Source of the DNA: Chloroflexota bacterium
GTDB taxonomy: Bacteria; Chloroflexota; Dehalococcoidia; Lucifugimonadales; UBA1127
Length of the DNA: 10,800 bases
Assembly (NCBI GenBank): GCA_028873745.1
Contig: JAPPNT010000198.1
Coordinates: 1-10,800, forward strand
Direction of reading: 5' to 3'
Shown: piece by piece, positions 5,983 to 10,800 of the stretch
Layout: each line of letters begins with the position of its first letter
Numbering within the stretch: position 1 is the first letter of the stretch
Made by a program: the position numbers and the translations under genes
The notes under the pieces: generated by a model
Seen by the model: only the letters and a program-made list of their open reading frames with translations
What the model was told of the DNA's origin: nothing
Database searches by the model: none

Positions 5983-8312
5983 TGACAAACGCCGTCCTGT
6001 GGCTCCTCACCGTCGAGGCCCTTGGCCTGCTGGCCTTCCCCGCCGCCTACGCGCTGTTCCCCGCCCTCCGCGACCGCGGCTTCGGCTTCGCGAAGCCCCT
6101 CGGCATGCTGATGCTCGCGCTCCCCGTGTGGTGGCTGGGCAGCGCCCACGTCCCCCTCGGCCCCCGCGCGACGGCCGCCCTTGTGTTCGTCGCATTGGCC
6201 GTCGCGGCGGCGTTGCTCGCGCGCCGAATGTGGCCGGAGCTGTCGGCCTTCGTCCGCCGCGAGTGGCGGCTGCTGCTGGCGACGGAGGCCGTGTTCCTCG
6301 CCGTATTCGTGGTGTGGGCGCTGTTGCGGGCGGGCATGCCCGGCATCCAGCACACCGAGCAGCCGATGGACTTCGCCTTCCTCAACGCCTCCATGATCGC
6401 GGCTACGTTCCCGCCGGGCGACCCGTGGCTCTCCGCCCACGGCATCAGCTACTACTACTTCGGCTACCTGACGATGGGCCTGCCCGGTGTGCTGGCAGAC
6501 ATCCCCTCGGGCTACGTCTACAACCTCGCGCTCGTTCTCTTGCCCGCGATGGCCGCAATGGGCGTCGTCAGCCTCGTCACGTCCGTCGCCGTCCGCCTCG
6601 GCGCGACGCTGCTGACGGGGTTCGGCGTCGGTCTGCTGGGCGCGCTGATGCTGGGCTTCCTCGGCAATTTGGAAGGCGTGTTCGAGCTGCTCCGCGCGTG
6701 GGGCATCGGCGCACAGGGCTTCTGGGACGTTGTCGGCATCAAGGGCCTCGACGCCCCCGCCGCCGGCGCCTCCCTCTTCCCCTCCGACCACTGGTGGTGG
6801 TGGCGCTCAAGCCGCGTCATCGACACCGTCGTCGAGGGCGTCAGCCTCGACCCCACCATCCACGAGTACCCATTCTTCAGCTGGTTCCTCGGCGACCTGC
6901 ATCCGCATGTTATGTCCATCCCGTTCGTCCTGCTGTTCATGGCCTTCACCTACGTCCTCCTCACGGATAAGACGCCCTTGAATGGCGATTGGTGGCGGCG
7001 CCGCTGGCCCTTCGTCCTCGCGATGGGGCTGTCGCTGGGGGCGCTGGGGTTCATCAACGCCTGGGATCTGCCGGTGTTCCTCGCCATCGGCGCCAGCGCG
7101 GCGATGCTTCGGGCCTACCGCGCCGCTCGTGACGGCGAGGGCCGTCCCGTCGCGTGGGCTGCCGGCATCGCGGGCTCGCTGCTGTTCCTCGGCATCGTGC
7201 CGTACCTTCCGTACTACGCCGGATCGCTTGCGGGGCAGGTGAAGGGCATCGCGCTGGTGACGACGCCGGGAACCTCCCTGCTGCACTTCCTCATCGTATG
7301 GGGCATGTTCGCTCTGGCGGTTGCCGCCGTTGCGCTGTCCCTTCGTTCGCGAGCGCGGGATAAGCCGTTCGCCCTGAGCTTGTCGAAGAGCAATCGCCCT
7401 GTCGTGGTGGCCGCCGCCCTCGGCCTCGCGCCGTTCGCGCTCTGGCTCGGCCCCGTGCTCGTGACCGGCGAGACCGGGGAGCTCGTCGACCGGCTCTGGG
7501 TCGCGCTGCCGCTCTCGTTGGCGCTGCCGTGGCTGCTCGCGTCGACAGTGCGAGCGGGCGACGCCGCCCTCGCGTTCGTCCTCGGCGCGGCGGCGATGGG
7601 CGTCGCCCTCGTGCTGGGGCCGGAGCTTTACTACGTCGTCGACTTCTTCGGCAACCGGATGAACACGGTGTTCAAGCTCTACTATCAGGCGTGGACCGTC
7701 CTTGCTGTAGTCGCGCCCCTGACCCTATACTTTGGACTACGGAGCGCCCTGCAAGGCGGTCTGTGGCTGCGCCGGGCGGGTGTGGCCGCAGCGCTTGGAT
7801 TCGCCGCCTTGGCTGTGGGCGCCTTCTATCTTCCAGCGGGGATGGCGCTGACAGTGAACGCAACCTCCGGCAGCCAGTACACCCTCGACGCGACGGCCTT
7901 CCTGCGCGAGCAGGCGCCCGGCGAGCACGCGGCCATCGAGTGGCTGCGCGACAACGCCGAGGCCGACGACGTCATCGTCGAGGCCGTGGGCGACGACTAC
8001 TCGACCTTCGGGCGCGTCGCCTCCTTCACCGGCCTGCCCTCGCCCCTGAACTGGCCCGGCCACGAGCTCCAATGGCGCGGCTCCAGTGAGCCGCAGACGG
8101 GCCGCGCGGAGGACGTCGCCGCCCTCTACGGCGCACCGGACGCCCCCACGGCCGAGGCTGTCATCGAGCGCTACGGCGTCCGCTACGTCGTCCTCGGCCC
8201 ACGGGAGCGCGGCAGGTACGGCGTCGACAGCCTCGACCACCTCGCGCCGGCGCTCTCGCTCGCCTTCGTCGAAGGCGACGTGCAGGTCTACGAGGTTACA
8301 GGCGATGCGTAA
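5982..8312 (+). CDS. DUF2298 / YYY-domain multi-spanning membrane protein
   Basis: This 776-residue membrane protein matches the DUF2298 (Chlor_Arch_YYY, TIGR03662) family. It has the family signature SYYYFGY (156-162), EYPFFSWFLGDLHPHVM (295-311) and FGNRMNTVFKLYYQAW (556-571). I count roughly fifteen hydrophobic segments up to residue 620, followed by a soluble domain (about 621-776) with an IEWLRDNA...YGVRYVVLG pattern. That topology resembles GT-C glycosyltransferases, whose soluble tail lies outside the membrane. The function is not established; a role in lipid-linked sugar transfer is inferred from the Agl23-like partner. TGATG couples it to ftsY, and its last codons overlap the next start. 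Residues 462-470 (PFALSLSKS) are encoded entirely by a dispersed repeat. Confidence 0.92.
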   Translation: MTNAVLWLLTVEALGLLAFPAAYALFPALRDRGFGFAKPLGMLMLALPVWWLGSAHVPLGPRATAALVFVALAVAAALLARRMWPELSAFVRREWRLLLATEAVFLAVFVVWALLRAGMPGIQHTEQPMDFAFLNASMIAATFPPGDPWLSAHGISYYYFGYLTMGLPGVLADIPSGYVYNLALVLLPAMAAMGVVSLVTSVAVRLGATLLTGFGVGLLGALMLGFLGNLEGVFELLRAWGIGAQGFWDVVGIKGLDAPAAGASLFPSDHWWWWRSSRVIDTVVEGVSLDPTIHEYPFFSWFLGDLHPHVMSIPFVLLFMAFTYVLLTDKTPLNGDWWRRRWPFVLAMGLSLGALGFINAWDLPVFLAIGASAAMLRAYRAARDGEGRPVAWAAGIAGSLLFLGIVPYLPYYAGSLAGQVKGIALVTTPGTSLLHFLIVWGMFALAVAAVALSLRSRARDKPFALSLSKSNRPVVVAAALGLAPFALWLGPVLVTGETGELVDRLWVALPLSLALPWLLASTVRAGDAALAFVLGAAAMGVALVLGPELYYVVDFFGNRMNTVFKLYYQAWTVLAVVAPLTLYFGLRSALQGGLWLRRAGVAAALGFAALAVGAFYLPAGMALTVNATSGSQYTLDATAFLREQAPGEHAAIEWLRDNAEADDVIVEAVGDDYSTFGRVASFTGLPSPLNWPGHELQWRGSSEPQTGRAEDVAALYGAPDAPTAEAVIERYGVRYVVLGPRERGRYGVDSLDHLAPALSLAFVEGDVQVYEVTGDA
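7365..7391 (+). repeat. Dispersed 27-nt repeat, copy 2, in frame within DUF2298 gene
   Basis: The core CCCTGAGCTTGTCGAAGAGC lies in a unit that matches 91-117 at 24 of 27 positions. It covers exactly nine codons (462-470) in a loop between two hydrophobic segments and leaves the frame open. The peptide PFALSLSKS is not part of the DUF2298 pattern I know, so this looks like a tolerated insertion. Confidence 0.75.
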
Positions 8313-10521
8313 CCCCATCGTCTACCACCCCTCGGCCTTCCAGCCGCCGCCCCCCGGCGGCCAGCCGCCCGATGGCCCACCGCCCGCGCGGAGGTTGTCG
8401 CCGCCGTGGTTGACCTTCCGGTGGGAGCTCGCCTTCTACGTTGGCCTCGTGCTCGTCGCCCTCGCCATGCGCGTGTGGGAGCTGGGCGACCGCGCCATGC
8501 ACCACGACGAGAGCCTGCACGCCCTCTACAGCTGGTACATCGCGGACGGCCGCGGCTACGACCACGACCCGCTGCTGCACGGCCCGCTGCAGTTCCATCT
8601 GAACGCGCTCGTCTTCTTCCTCTTCGGCGACAACGACGCGACGGCTCGCATCGCCTACGCCCTCGCCGGAACCGCCCTCGTCGCGCTGCCGTGGCTCCTG
8701 CGCGACTGGCTGGGCCGCGTGGGTGCGATGAGCGTCGCCGTCCTGCTGGCCTTCTCGCCGACGCTGCTGTACTTCAGCCGCTTCGCCCGCAACGACATCC
8801 TCGTCGCCGCGCTGACGCTCGGTCTGGTCATCGTCGTCTGGCGCTACATGCGTGACCGGCAGCCCGCGAGCCTCTACATCGCGGCGGGGCTGCTGGCGCT
8901 CGCCTTTGCCACCAAGGAGACCGTCTATATCACCCTCTTCTCCATCGGCGCCTTCCTTGCCTTCCTGTCTCTCGGTGACGCCCGCGACGTGCTGTTCGGT
9001 CGGCTGAAGCTCTCCGAGATTAGCGCCCCCTCAGCGATACTGCTCGTGCTGTTTACGCTGAGCCTCCCCATGGCCGCCGCCGCGACGGCCGTGGTGCAGG
9101 GACCGCTGGGCATCACGCTCCTCAACGACGACCCGGCCGCCGGACGCGTCGGCCTGCCGCTTGACGGCGGGCAGTACCTCGCGGTCGTAGTGACTGTCGT
9201 GTTGGCTGCCATTGCCGTCGCGCTCGGCCTCATGTGGGACTGGCGGCGATGGCTCCTGTGCGCGGGCATCTTCTGGGCCATCTACGTGCTGTTGTTCACC
9301 AGCTTCCTCAGCAGTCCCGCCGGCGTCGCGACGGGCGTCTGGCAGAGCCTTGGCTACTGGCTCGCCCAGCAGGACGTGGGCCGGGGCGGGCAGCCCTGGT
9401 ACTACTACTTCGTCATCGGCAGCAACTACGAGTTCCTCGTGGTCGCGGCCGCCGTCGGCGGCGCGGTGTGGTACTGGCTCCGCGGCGGCGGTCTCGCCCC
9501 GCTCGACGTCGTGTGGGCAACGACCCGGCGCGAGCACAACCGCGAGGCAATAGCCACCCCCGCCCGGTTCGTGGCCGTGTTGATCTTCTGGGGCGTCGTC
9601 AACTTCCTGGTCTTAACCCACGCGGCGGAGAAGATGCCGTGGCTGCTGACGCACGTCATGCTGCCGGGCACGCTCCTCGGCGGCTTCGCGATCGGCCGCC
9701 TCGTGGAATCGGCCCCGTGGCGTAGCGTCGTGCGGGAGGGCGCGTGGCTGGCGTTTCCGCTGACTGCCCTTTCTCTCTTGCTCGCCTACCGCGTGCTCTT
9801 CTACGATTCGCCTAGCGTCATCGACGTGACGGCGTTTCTGCGCGTCTGGGGACTCCTGTTCCTCCTCTTCGGCGCCGTGGCCGGCGTGTTCTACTTCGCG
9901 ACGCGCATCGGCACGCGGCAGGGCATGGGGCTCGCCGCGCTGACCCTCGCCGCCGTGCTGCTGGCGCTCGGCGTCCGCGCCGGGTGGACCGCCGCGTACC
10001 ACAATGGCGAGACGCCGACGGAGATGCTGGTCTACACCATGAGCTCCCCGGACCTCGTCAGCATCTTCCAGGACGTGGAGCGCCGGTCTCAGCAGACGGG
10101 CGAGGGCGAGTCCATTCCAATCAGCATCGACGGGCACAGCGGCTTTGCGTGGCCGTGGGCGTGGTACTTCCGCCACTACGACTCCGTCGGCTACCCGACG
10201 TATGCGAGCCCCCGGCAGCCGGACAACCCGAACGGCGGCGTCGTCCTCGTCCACGTCAACAACGAGGAGCTAGCCGACGAGGGCCTGCGCGACGCCGGCT
10301 TCACGCAGATCATGCGCTACAAGCATCGCTGGTGGTTCCCGGAGAGCTACCGCAACCTGACGCCGGGGACGGCGTGGAACGGCCTCTGGGACCGCGGCGC
10401 CTGGCAGAGCGCCTTCCGGTACTGGCTCTTCCGGGAGTTCGAGACGCCGCTCGGCTCCGAGGACGCATTCCTGTACTACTCCGAAGATTTGCTGCAATTG
10501 GGCGCCCGCGACCCCGGCTAG
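8305..10521 (+). CDS. Agl23-like GT-C family membrane protein (TIGR03663)
   Basis: This 738-residue polytopic protein belongs to the TIGR03663/Agl23 family ('flippase activity-associated'). A Pro/Gly-rich cytoplasmic leader (residues 9-35) precedes the first membrane segment (about 41-57). The first loop carries MHHDES with D68/E69, the acidic pair expected of GT-C enzymes of the PMT/ArnT type, and then DHDPLLHGPLQ (86-96). SRFARNDI (158-165) and ATKET (202-206) are further family signatures. Many hydrophobic segments follow to about residue 575. A soluble C-terminal part includes WPWAWYFRHY (616-625). I chose the ATG at 8305 because ATGCGTAA overlaps the DUF2298 stop by 8 nt and GAGG lies at 8292-8295; longer in-frame starts would lie deep in DUF2298. 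It probably transfers or helps to move a lipid-linked sugar. Donor and acceptor are unknown. Confidence 0.93.
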   Translation: MRNPIVYHPSAFQPPPPGGQPPDGPPPARRLSPPWLTFRWELAFYVGLVLVALAMRVWELGDRAMHHDESLHALYSWYIADGRGYDHDPLLHGPLQFHLNALVFFLFGDNDATARIAYALAGTALVALPWLLRDWLGRVGAMSVAVLLAFSPTLLYFSRFARNDILVAALTLGLVIVVWRYMRDRQPASLYIAAGLLALAFATKETVYITLFSIGAFLAFLSLGDARDVLFGRLKLSEISAPSAILLVLFTLSLPMAAAATAVVQGPLGITLLNDDPAAGRVGLPLDGGQYLAVVVTVVLAAIAVALGLMWDWRRWLLCAGIFWAIYVLLFTSFLSSPAGVATGVWQSLGYWLAQQDVGRGGQPWYYYFVIGSNYEFLVVAAAVGGAVWYWLRGGGLAPLDVVWATTRREHNREAIATPARFVAVLIFWGVVNFLVLTHAAEKMPWLLTHVMLPGTLLGGFAIGRLVESAPWRSVVREGAWLAFPLTALSLLLAYRVLFYDSPSVIDVTAFLRVWGLLFLLFGAVAGVFYFATRIGTRQGMGLAALTLAAVLLALGVRAGWTAAYHNGETPTEMLVYTMSSPDLVSIFQDVERRSQQTGEGESIPISIDGHSGFAWPWAWYFRHYDSVGYPTYASPRQPDNPNGGVVLVHVNNEELADEGLRDAGFTQIMRYKHRWWFPESYRNLTPGTAWNGLWDRGAWQSAFRYWLFREFETPLGSEDAFLYYSEDLLQLGARDPG

Positions 10522-10526
10522 CCCCG

Positions 10527-10556
10527 TTGCTTGTGTCTCAATTGGGCTTCTATACT
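10527..10556 (+). promoter_or_regulatory. Possible promoter for the flippase-like gene
   Basis: TTGCTT (10527-10532), an 18-nt spacer and TATACT (10551-10556) make a plausible sigma-70-type promoter directly after the Agl23-like stop codon. It would start transcription near 10562, about 60 nt before the GTG at 10621. The -10 matches the consensus at 5 of 6 positions and the -35 at 3 of 6. Confidence 0.4.
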
Positions 10557-10600
10557 TGGGGTAGACGAAAAGGGATGAAGGTCACATCCGCCTAGACACC

Positions 10601-10612
10601 CTCTCCGGAGAG
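10601..10612. promoter_or_regulatory. 12-bp perfect palindrome over the ribosome binding site
   Basis: CTCTCCGGAGAG is a perfect dyad that contains the GGAGAG ribosome binding site of the GTG-started gene at 10621. It has no loop, so a self-hairpin is unfavourable. It could be a short protein-binding dyad or chance. Confidence 0.3.
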
Positions 10613-10620
10613 ATTATCCG

Positions 10621-10800
10621 GTGCTTTTGTCCAAACGGTTCTTCATTGGCCTTGTCCTGAGTGTATTCTTTCTTGCCATCTTCCTTTGGCGCGCCGAGGT
10701 GGACGAGATCTGGGAAGCCTTCAAGTCCGCCAACTACCTCTACATCATCCCCGCCGTGCTGATGTACCTGTCCTCGCTCCTGTGGCGGACGATCCGGTGG
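10621..10800 (+). CDS. Flippase-like (UPF0104/AglD-type) membrane protein, 5' part
   Basis: The first 60 codons of a gene cut by the window end are visible. After a basic start (LLSKR) comes a hydrophobic segment (about residues 7-22, FIGLVLSVFFLAIFLW), then EVDEIWEAFKSANYLYIIPAVLMYLSSLLWRTIRW. The pattern of a first helix, a short amphipathic V-x-(E/D)-x-W-x-A-(F/L)-x-x-A-N-Y segment and a second helix ending in (L/W)R-x-x-(R)W is typical of the lysylphosphatidylglycerol-synthase TM / UPF0104 family. That family includes the archaeal glycosylation protein AglD. The start is GTG, preceded by GGAGAG (10607-10612) with an 8-nt spacer; a TGA at 10576 and no other ATG exclude an upstream start. 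Its position after the Agl23-like gene supports a shared role in cell-surface glycan or lipid-linked sugar handling. Confidence 0.8.
   Translation, partial: MLLSKRFFIGLVLSVFFLAIFLWRAEVDEIWEAFKSANYLYIIPAVLMYLSSLLWRTIRW

Noticed and set aside
4618..6791. Long minus-strand open frames opposite the exporter, ftsY and DUF2298 genes
   Set aside because: They are low-complexity (runs of Gly, Arg, Ala, Ser), have no RBS or motifs, and are explained by strong third-position GC on the + strand.
8086..8304. Extended N-terminus for the Agl23-like protein from 8086
   Set aside because: It is out of frame inside the conserved soluble domain of DUF2298 and is Ser/Arg/Thr low-complexity; the coupled ATG at 8305 is better supported.
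10575..10595. Six-codon ORF (MKVTSA) upstream of the flippase-like gene, possible leader peptide
   Set aside because: It has an AAAAGGG upstream but no regulatory codon run or attenuator structure; it is too short to support.
1..10800. CRISPR array, tRNA/rRNA genes, transposase or integrase
   Set aside because: No regularly spaced repeats, cloverleaf or rRNA signatures, and no DDE, HUH or recombinase motifs were recognised on either strand by eye.

Overview
The window is GC-rich, gene-dense bacterial DNA with all recognised genes on the + strand, most of them preceded by GGAGG-type ribosome binding sites. The best guess at a source is Chloroflexota, perhaps a SAR202/Dehalococcoidia-like lineage. 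The main reason is the adjacent pair of multi-spanning membrane proteins of the DUF2298/YYY (TIGR03662) and Agl23-like (TIGR03663) families, which as I recall are found together mainly in Chloroflexota and Archaea. Here they sit next to a bacterial-type ftsY. The placement is inference.

Layout. 1-177: non-coding or the tail of an upstream gene, with one copy of a dispersed 27-nt repeat. 178-1381: a classical short-chain dehydrogenase and a small cupin, separated by a REP-like palindrome that carries a nested hairpin. 1459-2022: a DUF433 / DUF5615 antitoxin-toxin-like pair behind a TATAAT box; the DUF433 gene is broken by a one-base frameshift. 2089-3711: two tandem paralogous endonuclease/exonuclease/phosphatase (EEP) genes. 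The upstream copy is shorter and lacks two active-site residues that the downstream copy keeps. The 1.4-3.7 kb stretch is less GC-biased at third codon positions than its flanks and looks like an accessory insertion.

3796-10521: a run of closely spaced or overlapping genes, probably one transcription unit. It starts with a rubrerythrin-VIT1 fusion (MbfA-like iron/manganese exporter), followed by FtsY (signal recognition particle receptor). FtsY overlaps the start of the DUF2298/YYY membrane protein by 1 nt, which in turn overlaps the start of the Agl23-like GT-C protein by 8 nt. After a short gap with a plausible promoter, a GTG-started flippase-like (UPF0104/AglD-type) membrane protein begins at 10621 and runs off the window. 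The last three genes suggest a module for transfer of lipid-linked sugars at the cell surface, and FtsY couples it positionally to membrane-protein insertion.

No rRNA, tRNA, CRISPR array, transposase or integrase is visible. The most unusual points are the frameshifted antitoxin, the diverged EEP pair, a dispersed repeat read through in frame inside the DUF2298 protein, and the REP-like palindrome with a second hairpin inserted in its arm.
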